Shown here piece by piece: positions 24,066-30,917 of a stretch of 64,000 nucleotides of DNA; the stretch's first letter is position 1; each line of letters opens with the position of its first letter. A program made the position numbers and the translations under genes. The stretch comes from Thauera aromatica K172 (GTDB lineage: Bacteria > Pseudomonadota > Gammaproteobacteria > Burkholderiales > Rhodocyclaceae), in NCBI RefSeq assembly GCF_003030465.1, contig NZ_CP028339.1, positions 372,001-436,000 of the forward strand, read 5' to 3'. The notes under the pieces were generated by a model. It worked only from the letters and a program-made list of their open reading frames with translations. It searched no databases and was not told the origin of the DNA.

Positions 24066-24145
24066 GCCCGCGTGCTGGCGCGCCAGCTGACCCGTCGTTT
24101 CGGCGAGCTGCCCGGCGGGGTGTTCGCCGAACCGCAGGGGCGACC
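24066..24145 (+). pseudogene. Rpn nuclease C-terminal fragment with internal deletion
   Basis: Reads ARVLARQLTRRFGELPG, then jumps to VFAEPQ, losing about 25 codons between. It is followed by the palindrome at 24134. This corresponds in position to the Rpn fragment at 20518 in the other duplicated block. Confidence 0.8.
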
Positions 24146-24162
24146 CGCCGGGTCGCCCCTAC
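24134..24162. repeat. Dispersed palindromic repeat at Rpn 3' end
   Basis: GCAGGGGCGACCC/GGGTCGCCCCTAC hairpin followed by CAGCCAGCCATTGAAGGG. Confidence 0.85.
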
Positions 24163-24347
24163 AGCCAGCCATTGAAGGGGATTGGGATCGGGGTTAAACG
24201 CCGCCTTGCTGCTGTCGGGGTCGCCAACGCGGCGCTGCTGCACGTAGCGCGCCAGGCAGGTTGCGTCTCTCCGGGCCGCTGATGTTATACCAAAAACATA
24301 ATCACATGGTATAGCATGGCCTACCCCACGACCCCGGCCAGCCCCTC

Positions 24348-24581
24348 ATGCCCGCGCGCGACCACGATTCCGGCTACAAGCAGCTGTTTTCCGACCCGCT
24401 GATGGTGCGCGACCTGGCGCGCACCGACCACGCTGGCGGCGCTGGTGCCGCCGCTGCCGGCATTCCTGAAGCCGCTGCAGCCGCAGATGCGCTACGTGCT
24501 GATCGACGAAGGCGCCTACCCGGACGAAACCCTGCGCGGACTGCCGCAAAACCTCGCCGCCGCCATCTTCCAGGCCGAACG
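24348..24581 (+). pseudogene. Rpn nuclease copy with large internal deletion
   Basis: Starts at the ATG at 24348 (MPARDHDSGYKQLFSDPLMV, RDL), then at about 24418 jumps to the later CGCACCGACCACGCTGG region in another frame, losing about 320 bases including the catalytic core. It ends at the same CAGGCCGAACG/ATG junction as the 20820 copy and happens to stay in frame with the next gene. Upstream, TATACC and GGTATA form an inverted repeat (24284-24314) that may belong to the original rpn promoter. Confidence 0.82.
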
Positions 24582-25640
24582 ATGCCTGCGCGCGACCACG
24601 ATTCTGGCTACAAGCTGCTGTTTTCCGACCCGCTGATGGTGCGCGACCTGGTGCGCGGCTTCGTCGATGATCCGTGGCTGCAGCGGCTCGACTTTTCCAC
24701 GCTGGAGCCGGTCAAGGGCCACTACGTCAGCGAGGACATGCGCCAGCGCGCCGACGACGTGGTGTGGCGGGTGAAGAGCGGCGAGGGCTGGGTGTATCTG
24801 TACCTGCTGATCGAGTTCCAGCACGCCATTGACCGCTTCATGGCGCTGCGCATGCTGGTGTATGTGGGGCTGCTGTACCAGGACCTGATCCGCCAGAAGC
24901 AGCTCGCCCCGGGCGGACAGCTGCCGCCGGTGCTGCCGATCGTGCTCTACAACGGCGAGCGGCGCTGGCGCGCACCGACCACGCTGGCGGCGCTGCTGCC
25001 GCCGCTGCCGGCATTTCTGAAACCGTTGCAGCCGCAGATGCGCTACGTGCTGATCGACGAGGGCGCCTACCCGGACGAAACCCTGCGCGGCCTGCCGCAA
25101 AACCTCGCCGCCGCGATCTTCCAGGCCGAACGCCTGCAGACGCCCGCGGCGATCCAGGACTTCGTCGCCCGCCTGGAGGCCGAAACCCGCGCCCCGGCCT
25201 TCGCCCGCGTGCGCCGCATCGTCGCCATCTGGCTGCGTGCGGTCCTCAGGCATAATCGCACCTACGCCATCGATCTGCCCGAACTGGACGATCTGCAGGA
25301 GCTGAACACCATGCTGTCGCAACGCATCGAAAAATGGGCCAAGGACTACCTCGCCGCGGGTGAGCAGAAGGGGCGGATGGAAGGACGGGTGGAAGGGCTG
25401 CAGCAAGGCGTCCTCCGCGGAGAGACCCGCGTCCTCCGCGGAGAGGCCCGCGTGCTGGCACGCATCCTGACCCGTCGCTTCGGCGAGCTGCCCGGCTGGG
25501 CCGAAGCGCACCTCAGCGCAGCCACCGAAGCGCAGCTCGAAGCCTGGTCCGACGCCGTGCTCGACGCCCGCAGCCTGGCCGAGGTGTTCGCCGAACCGCG
25601 GGGGCGACCCGGCGGGTCGCCCCCGCCGGCCAGCCATTGA
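24582..25640 (+). CDS. Rpn family recombination-promoting nuclease/putative transposase
   Basis: 352 residues from the ATG at 24582, almost identical to the 21371 gene across the nuclease core (ADDVVWRV, LIEFQHAIDR). Differences are in the C-terminus: extra GRMEGRVEG and a duplicated VLRGE(T/A)RVL unit encoded by an 18-base direct repeat (25409-25444). The internal SD-ATG is conserved (ATG at 25311, 109 residues). The frame also reads in from the defective copy upstream, so a 430-residue fused product is possible. Confidence 0.93.
   Translation: MPARDHDSGYKLLFSDPLMVRDLVRGFVDDPWLQRLDFSTLEPVKGHYVSEDMRQRADDVVWRVKSGEGWVYLYLLIEFQHAIDRFMALRMLVYVGLLYQDLIRQKQLAPGGQLPPVLPIVLYNGERRWRAPTTLAALLPPLPAFLKPLQPQMRYVLIDEGAYPDETLRGLPQNLAAAIFQAERLQTPAAIQDFVARLEAETRAPAFARVRRIVAIWLRAVLRHNRTYAIDLPELDDLQELNTMLSQRIEKWAKDYLAAGEQKGRMEGRVEGLQQGVLRGETRVLRGEARVLARILTRRFGELPGWAEAHLSAATEAQLEAWSDAVLDARSLAEVFAEPRGRPGGSPPPASH
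25598..25626. repeat. Dispersed palindromic repeat inside the Rpn 3' coding end
   Basis: GCGGGGGCGACCC/GGGTCGCCCCCGC, translated as PRGRPGGSPPP. It is followed by the CGGGGCTGGCCCCGTTTT hairpin at 25648-25665, which may end the transcript and resembles the companion motif of other copies. Confidence 0.85.
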
Positions 25641-25714
25641 AGGGGATCGGGGCTGGCCCCGTTTTACTCGCGGCATGAACACGGCTTGTCGCGCTCCCGG
25701 CGTGCAACTACACT

Positions 25715-25745
25715 GCGTAATACCGCTCGGCAAATGGTATTACGC
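25715..25745. promoter_or_regulatory. Perfect inverted repeat before an RHH/PIN toxin-antitoxin operon
   Basis: GCGTAATACC, 11 bases, GGTATTACGC, ending 3 bases before the antitoxin ATG. Ribbon-helix-helix antitoxins bind such sites, so this is very likely the autoregulatory operator. TAATAC and TATTAC elements inside the arms may also act as promoter elements. Confidence 0.8.
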
Positions 25746-25748
25746 AGG

Positions 25749-25997
25749 ATGAACACCCTTTCCATCAAGATCGATCCCGATCTCGAACGCGCCCTCGTAC
25801 TGGCAAGCGAGCGCGAACACGTCAGCAAGTCCGAGTTGATGCGCCGCGCACTCGCGAGTTACCTGAACCAGCGTGCAGCAGTCACGTCGGCACCGTCCGC
25901 GCTCGATCTGGCCGGCGATCTTGCAGGCTGCTTCAGTGGCGGGCCTGCAGACCTGTCGTCCAACCCGCGCCACCTCGAGGATTTCGGCCGGCAATGA
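25749..25997 (+). CDS. Ribbon-helix-helix (CopG/VapB-type) antitoxin
   Basis: 82 residues. MNTLSIKIDPDLERALVLAS, EREHVSKSELMRRALASYLN is a CopG-like ribbon-helix-helix, followed by a flexible toxin-binding tail. It overlaps the PIN toxin by ATGA. The ATG lies just after the palindromic operator with AGGAT as a weak ribosome binding site, suggesting a near-leaderless or very short leader transcript. Confidence 0.9.
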   Translation: MNTLSIKIDPDLERALVLASEREHVSKSELMRRALASYLNQRAAVTSAPSALDLAGDLAGCFSGGPADLSSNPRHLEDFGRQ

Positions 25998-26413
25998 ACC
26001 ACCGGCTGATCCTCGACACCGGACCCTGGGTCGCACTGCTTTGCCGGGATGACGGCCATCACCGCTGGGCCAAGGCGCAGTTCGCACGATTTCCCGGCCC
26101 TTTCCTGACCTGCGAGGCCGTGGTTGCGGAAACGTGCTTTCTGCTCGCTCGCGCCGGCTTCGACCCCGCTCGGGCGCTCATGCTGCTCGAGCGCGGCGCA
26201 GTTCGGATCGCCATGCCGCTCGAAGAACAGATCGCACCGGTGCGCCGGTTGTTCGAACGCTACGACAACGTGCCTGCCTCGCTGGCCGACGCGTGCCTCG
26301 TGCGCATGTCCGAGCTGTTCGAACCCTGCAGCATCCTGACTCTCGACAGCGATTTCGGCATCTACCGGCGCCACGGCCGCAAGACGATTCCGGTTATATC
26401 GCCCCACGCGTAG
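25994..26413 (+). CDS. PIN-domain toxin (VapC-like)
   Basis: A 139-residue protein with the PIN acidic residues: MNHRLILDTGPWVALLCRDD, CEAVVAETCFLLAR, SLADACLVRMSELF and ILTLDSDFGIYRRHG. It is a VapC-like RNase, intact and coupled to its antitoxin. Confidence 0.92.
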   Translation: MNHRLILDTGPWVALLCRDDGHHRWAKAQFARFPGPFLTCEAVVAETCFLLARAGFDPARALMLLERGAVRIAMPLEEQIAPVRRLFERYDNVPASLADACLVRMSELFEPCSILTLDSDFGIYRRHGRKTIPVISPHA

Positions 26414-26446
26414 CGCGCCGCGGCCGATGGAACGGTGCGGCGCACT

Positions 26447-26540
26447 GATCTCGTCACAGCGACCGAGGCGCAGCTCGAAGCCTGGTCCGACGACGTGCTC
26501 GACGCCCGCAGCCCTGGCCGAGGTGTTCGCCCAACCGTAG
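26447..26540 (+). pseudogene. Rpn nuclease C-terminal fragment, frameshifted
   Basis: DNA encoding VTATEAQLEAWSDDVLDARS, then one extra C in AGCCCTGGCC shifts the frame before AEVFAQP. It ends in the palindrome's TAG. It is a decayed relic. Confidence 0.78.
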
Positions 26541-26565
26541 GGGCGACCCGCTGGGTCGCCCCTAC
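26537..26565. repeat. Dispersed palindromic repeat, last copy in the window
   Basis: GTAGGGGCGACCC/GGGTCGCCCCTAC at the end of the Rpn remnant. No further copies occur from here to 64000. The 190 bases to the next gene show nothing else I can name. Confidence 0.85.
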
Positions 26566-26756
26566 TGACCGGATGCCGAACGATCAGGGCCAGGCCGTGA
26601 TTGTGCCGTGCTCGATGCCCGCAGCCCGGGGCCCGCTCGGCCGTCGCCCCGCCCCGTCCGGCCGTGGAAAGCTTAGAATGGCCGCCCGCCACTCGTTGGG
26701 AATAACGGGTGGTTTGTGCATGGGGCCGCGCTGCAGGGCGGGTGGAGACGAGGACG

Positions 26757-28442
26757 ATGGGCGACGAGCAGGACAAGTACAACCGGGTGGACAACCCGAT
26801 CGAAGTCGAACAGCTGTTGGGGGCGCTGAGCGATGCCGACGGCGCCTGGATTCGCCTCGAGCGCGACGACGCCGAGCCGCAGCCGGTGCTGGTGGCCGAG
26901 CAGCGTCCGGGCGAGGTGCTGGTGCTCGATATCGGCGCGGTGCGCGGGATCGCCGGCGAGTTGCGCCGCGGACAGGCGTTTCGCGTGCTGGGGCGGGCCG
27001 GCGAACGCCTGCTGCGCACCGAGCCGATCGTCGCCGAGGCGGTGCGCGAGGAAGGGGGGCGGGTGTATTGCGATTGCCCCTATCCGGTGACGCTGGGCGT
27101 GCTGCAGCGGCGCGAGGCGTTTCGCGCGCGCCTGCGTCCGGGCATGGAAGTCGGCGTAGTCGTGCGCAGCGCCGATGCCGCCGGCAGTGTTCATGGCGAC
27201 CTGCGCGACCTGTCGCTGGGTGGTTGCCAGGCGGCGCTGCCGCTGTCGTCGGGCACCCGCCTGCGCGATGCGCCTCTGCCGCTGGAGGTGGAGTTGTGCT
27301 TTCCCAACGGCACGCGCTTCATCATCGCCTCCCAGGCGACCCGCTTCAACACCGATATCCGTCGCCATGCGATGTTCGTCGGCTTCCGCTTCGAGGCCCC
27401 GAGCGCCGAGCAGGAGCGCCTGCTGTGGCAGTTCGTGCGCGAGATCGAGCGCGAAGTGGCGCGCCTGGACGGTACCCTGGCCGGCACCGTGCAGCCCTCG
27501 CCGCTGCTCACGCCGCCGCCCGGGGCCGAGCAGCCGGTGGGCTGGCGCGCGGCGCTGGTGCACCCGACGCCGATGGCGCGGCGGCTGGCGCGTGTTGCCG
27601 GCTACCTCGATGCCCAGGCGTTGGAGCTGCAGCACGGCAGCGACGTGGACCCGGCGCAGCTGTCGCGCCATGCCGACCTGCTGCTGACGCTGCTCGACGA
27701 AGACCGCGAAGCGGTGCTGTTCGCCACCCGCTGCATGCACCGTGAGCCGATGCCGGTGCGCCACGGCCTGGCAGTGGCCGCGCACCTGGTGGACCTGATG
27801 GGCGGGCCGCGGGTGACGCCCGCGCTGCGCAAGGCGGTGGCGGCGGCGGCGATGGTGCATGACCTGGGCAAGGTGCTGCTGCCGGCCGAGCTGATGGCTG
27901 CGACGACGCTCGATGCGCCGGCGCGCGCGCGCCTGGCCGAGCATGTCGGCTTGCTGGTCGAGCGTCTGGCGCGCTGCCGCTGGTTGGCCCCGAGCGTGGT
28001 GATGGCAGTGGTCGGCCAGATCAACGAACGTGTGGACGGCAGTGGCTACCCCGACGGCACCCATGCCGATGCGCTCGGCGAGCTGGCGCGCGCGGCGGCG
28101 GTGGTGGATGCGGTCGAGGCCATGCGCCGCGCCCGCGCCGACCGCCCGCCGCTGTCGCTGGCGGAAATCTACCGCACCCTGCTGCGCCCCGATTCGCCTT
28201 TCGATCCCAACTGGGTGCGGCGCCACCTGCGTCATTTCGGTGCGTTGCCGGTGGGGGCGCTGGTGCGTTACGAGGGCGACCGTCTGGCCTGGGTGCAGCG
28301 TCTCGACGAGAACCGCCGCCCGGTCCAGGTCGAGCTGACCGACCGCATCGCCGCCCCCGAAACCCTGACCGGAGAGATCCTGCGCGGACCGGCGCTGGCG
28401 CGTCTGGGTGCGGTGGTGGAGGAGTGCCCGGTCGACGCCTGA
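26757..28442 (+). CDS. YcgR-like flagellar brake (PilZ) fused to degenerate HD-GYP domain
   Basis: 561 residues from the ATG at 26757 (MGDEQDKYNRVDNPIEVEQL). An N-terminal YcgR-N-like domain is followed at about residue 118 by a PilZ domain with QRREAFRARLR and DLSLGG, the two c-di-GMP-binding motifs. YcgR with bound c-di-GMP slows the flagellar motor. The C-terminal third is an HD-GYP fold: MVHDLGKV, EHVGLLVERL, then QINERVDGSGYPDG. In active HD-GYP enzymes the last motif is HHExxDGSGYP; both His are replaced (I, N), so hydrolysis is doubtful. Its position before fliD supports a motility role. Confidence 0.85.
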   Translation: MGDEQDKYNRVDNPIEVEQLLGALSDADGAWIRLERDDAEPQPVLVAEQRPGEVLVLDIGAVRGIAGELRRGQAFRVLGRAGERLLRTEPIVAEAVREEGGRVYCDCPYPVTLGVLQRREAFRARLRPGMEVGVVVRSADAAGSVHGDLRDLSLGGCQAALPLSSGTRLRDAPLPLEVELCFPNGTRFIIASQATRFNTDIRRHAMFVGFRFEAPSAEQERLLWQFVREIEREVARLDGTLAGTVQPSPLLTPPPGAEQPVGWRAALVHPTPMARRLARVAGYLDAQALELQHGSDVDPAQLSRHADLLLTLLDEDREAVLFATRCMHREPMPVRHGLAVAAHLVDLMGGPRVTPALRKAVAAAAMVHDLGKVLLPAELMAATTLDAPARARLAEHVGLLVERLARCRWLAPSVVMAVVGQINERVDGSGYPDGTHADALGELARAAAVVDAVEAMRRARADRPPLSLAEIYRTLLRPDSPFDPNWVRRHLRHFGALPVGALVRYEGDRLAWVQRLDENRRPVQVELTDRIAAPETLTGEILRGPALARLGAVVEECPVDA

Positions 28443-28451
28443 AGCGGCGTC

Positions 28452-28478
28452 TCAAGTCCGCGTCCCGATCGCCGATAA
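28452..28478 (+). promoter_or_regulatory. FliA (sigma-28) promoter of the fliD operon
   Basis: TCAAGTCC (28452-28459), 11 bases, then a perfect GCCGATAA (28471-28478). It lies 119 bases before the fliD start and just after the YcgR-like gene. Confidence 0.78.
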
Positions 28479-28597
28479 ACCGAACAGCAGCGTGCGCTGG
28501 CGGCTTCTCCGCCGAGTGCACGTCGCCGCGCCCTGTCACACTGACCGTTGGCGTGGCGGTTGAAGAATCCACGATCGACGTTGACGGGAGGCAGGAC

Positions 28598-30022
28598 ATG
28601 GCCAGCATCAGCGCCCTGGGCATCGGCTCGGGGCTGGACCTGAACGGGTTGCTCGACCAGCTCAATTCGGCCGAGCGCGGCAAGCTCGCGCCGATCACGC
28701 AGCAGAAGAAAGTGGTGCAGGCGCGCATTTCGGCCTACGGGCGCATGCAGAGCGCGCTGGCGAGCTTTCGCGACGCCGCGACCAAGCTGGCCGATCCGGC
28801 GCATTTCCGCCAGGTGTCGAGCACGGTGTCGGGCAGCGCGGTGACGGCTACGTCGTCGGCCGATGCGGTCGCCGGGCGCTACGACGTCGAGGTTACCCAT
28901 CTGGCGCGTGCGCAGAGCCTGGCGACGGCCGGTTTCGCCGCCAGCGACACCGACCTCGGCGCCGGCACGCTGACGATCGACGTGGGCGAAGGCGATGACG
29001 CGAAGACGCTGAGCATCGCATTGAGTGCGGACAAGAGCTCGCTGGCCGACATCCGCGACGCGATCAACGCCGAAAACGCCGGAGTGACCGCTTCGCTGGT
29101 CAACGACGGCAGCGCCGAGCCCTGGCGGCTGGTGCTGAGCACGACCGCCACCGGAACGGCTGCGGCGGTGAACGCGGTGGCTTTCGCCCACGACGGCGGC
29201 GATGCCGCGCTGGAAACGAAGTTCGCCTTCGATGCTGCGACCTACGACCCGCTCAACCCGCCCGCGGGCGCGGCTAGCGAAACGGTGGCAGCACGGGATG
29301 CGTCGTTCAAGGTCAATGGCGTGGCCATCTCCAGCGGCAGCAATACCGTGGAAAACGCGATCCAGGGGGTCAAGCTGAGCCTAGCCGAAGCCGGCACGGC
29401 GACGGTGACGGTGAGCCGCAATGAGAGCGGAGTGAAGGACGGGGTCGATAATTTCGTCAAGGCCTACAACAGCTTGCACTCGGCCTTGCGTGACCTGAGC
29501 GGCTACGACGCCGAAAGCGGCTCGGCCGGCATTCTGCTCGGCGACAGCACGCTGCGTTCGGTGCAGTCCCAGCTGCGCCGCGAGATCACCGCGATGGGCG
29601 GGGCGGGCGACGTGCGCATGCTGTCGGACCTGGGTATCCGCGTCCAGCTCGATGGCTCGCTGAAGGCCGAAGGCACCACGCTCGCCGACAAGATCGCCGC
29701 GGATCCCGCTGCCGTGTCGGCCTTTTTCGCCGGCACTGAAGCCGACGCGTCCACCGGGCTGGCCGCGCGCCTGGAGGCGCGGATCGCACCGATGCTCGAC
29801 AGTGACGGCCTGTTCGACAACGCTACCAAGGCGCAGAAAGCGCAGGTGAAGTCCCTCGATCAGCGCTACACGCGCATGGAAGAGAGCATCGAGACCACGA
29901 TCGCGCGCTACCGCGAGCAGTTCCGCCAGCTCGACAGCATGGTGGCGAGCATGAATCAGACCAGTGGTTACCTGACCCAGCAGTTCGACAATTTGAGCGC
30001 CATGCTCAAGAGTTCGAAGTGA
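28598..30022 (+). CDS. fliD: Flagellar filament cap FliD
   Basis: 474 residues from the ATG at 28598 with GGGAGG upstream. FliD caps the filament and guides flagellin folding. The N-terminus SISALGIGSGLDLNGLLDQL is the FliD_N signature. The C-terminus has ARLEARIAPMLDSDGLFDNA, RYTRMEESIETTIARYREQF and MVASMNQTSGYLTQQFDNLS, the FliD_C coiled coil. It is followed by fliS and fliT. Confidence 0.96.
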   Translation: MASISALGIGSGLDLNGLLDQLNSAERGKLAPITQQKKVVQARISAYGRMQSALASFRDAATKLADPAHFRQVSSTVSGSAVTATSSADAVAGRYDVEVTHLARAQSLATAGFAASDTDLGAGTLTIDVGEGDDAKTLSIALSADKSSLADIRDAINAENAGVTASLVNDGSAEPWRLVLSTTATGTAAAVNAVAFAHDGGDAALETKFAFDAATYDPLNPPAGAASETVAARDASFKVNGVAISSGSNTVENAIQGVKLSLAEAGTATVTVSRNESGVKDGVDNFVKAYNSLHSALRDLSGYDAESGSAGILLGDSTLRSVQSQLRREITAMGGAGDVRMLSDLGIRVQLDGSLKAEGTTLADKIAADPAAVSAFFAGTEADASTGLAARLEARIAPMLDSDGLFDNATKAQKAQVKSLDQRYTRMEESIETTIARYREQFRQLDSMVASMNQTSGYLTQQFDNLSAMLKSSK

Positions 30023-30106
30023 GCGGGTGATTCGACAGAGAGATGACGCGACGACCGCCGCACTGCGCGCGCGGCGCGCGACAAGACAAGAAAAAGGAGT
30101 GATGCC

Positions 30107-30511
30107 GTGAATGTTCGTTACGGAGCCCGCGCCTATGCGCGCGTGGGCATCGAGAGCGGGGTGATGTCGGCCAGTCCGCACAAGCTGATCGTGATGCTGT
30201 TCGACGGCGCGATCGGTTTCATCCGTGCCGCCCGCCTGCACATGCAGGCGGGTCAGGTGGCGGCCAAGGGCGAGGCGATCTCGAAGGCGATCGACGTCGT
30301 CGGCGGCCTGTCGAGTGCGCTCGACCACGAACGCGGCGGCGAACTCGCCGGGCGGCTGGAGTCGCTCTACGATTACGTTTCCGATCTGCTGCTGAAGGCG
30401 AACCTGGAAAACAGCGTGGCCCGGCTCGACGAGGCCGAACGCCTGCTCGCGGACATCGCTTCGGCGTGGCGCGAGATCGGCGCCACGGCGGCGGACGCGG
30501 CCCATGGCTAG
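30107..30511 (+). CDS. fliS: Flagellin chaperone FliS
   Basis: 134 residues from the GTG at 30107 with AGGAG at good spacing; no in-frame ATG fits better. It contains RYGARAYARVGIESGVMSAS, PHKLIVMLFDGAIGFIRAAR and YDYVSDLLLKANLENSVARL, typical FliS. FliS binds the flagellin C-terminus before export. Confidence 0.95.
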   Translation: MNVRYGARAYARVGIESGVMSASPHKLIVMLFDGAIGFIRAARLHMQAGQVAAKGEAISKAIDVVGGLSSALDHERGGELAGRLESLYDYVSDLLLKANLENSVARLDEAERLLADIASAWREIGATAADAAHG

Positions 30512-30917
30512 CGCGCATGGGGATGGCGCCCCGGTGCGCGACCTGCAGACGGTGGTGCTCGCCGGCTACGAGACGCTGCTGCGGCACTGCGCGCAGATGC
30601 TGGAGGCGGCGCGCGCCGACGACTGGGGGCGGCTGCTCGCGTACGAGTCGGCCTACATCGACACCGTTGAACGTCTCGGTCGCATGGAAGCCGGGCTGGC
30701 GCTCGATGCCACCGGGCGCGAGCGCAAGGCCGGGCTGCTGGAGCGCATCCTGGAGCACGATTTCGAGATCCGCGAACGCCTGCTCGCCCGCCGTGAAGAA
30801 CTCGGGCGCCTGATCTCGGTGGCCGAGCGTGGCCACCTCGCCGGGCGGGCCTACCGCAGCCAGCAGCCATTGGCGCTGCCGGATGAGCGTGCGGAGCCGC
30901 TGCCCGGGATGCCGTGA
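30504..30917 (+). CDS. fliT: FliT-like export chaperone
   Basis: A 137-residue, mostly helical protein (VVLAGYETLLRHCAQMLEAA, ARADDWGRLLAYESAYIDTV, ILEHDFEIRERLLARREELG). It overlaps fliS by 8 bases. FliT family members are FliD chaperones and FlhDC modulators. Sequence conservation is low, so the call leans on position and helical pattern. Confidence 0.78.
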   Translation: MASAHGDGAPVRDLQTVVLAGYETLLRHCAQMLEAARADDWGRLLAYESAYIDTVERLGRMEAGLALDATGRERKAGLLERILEHDFEIRERLLARREELGRLISVAERGHLAGRAYRSQQPLALPDERAEPLPGMP

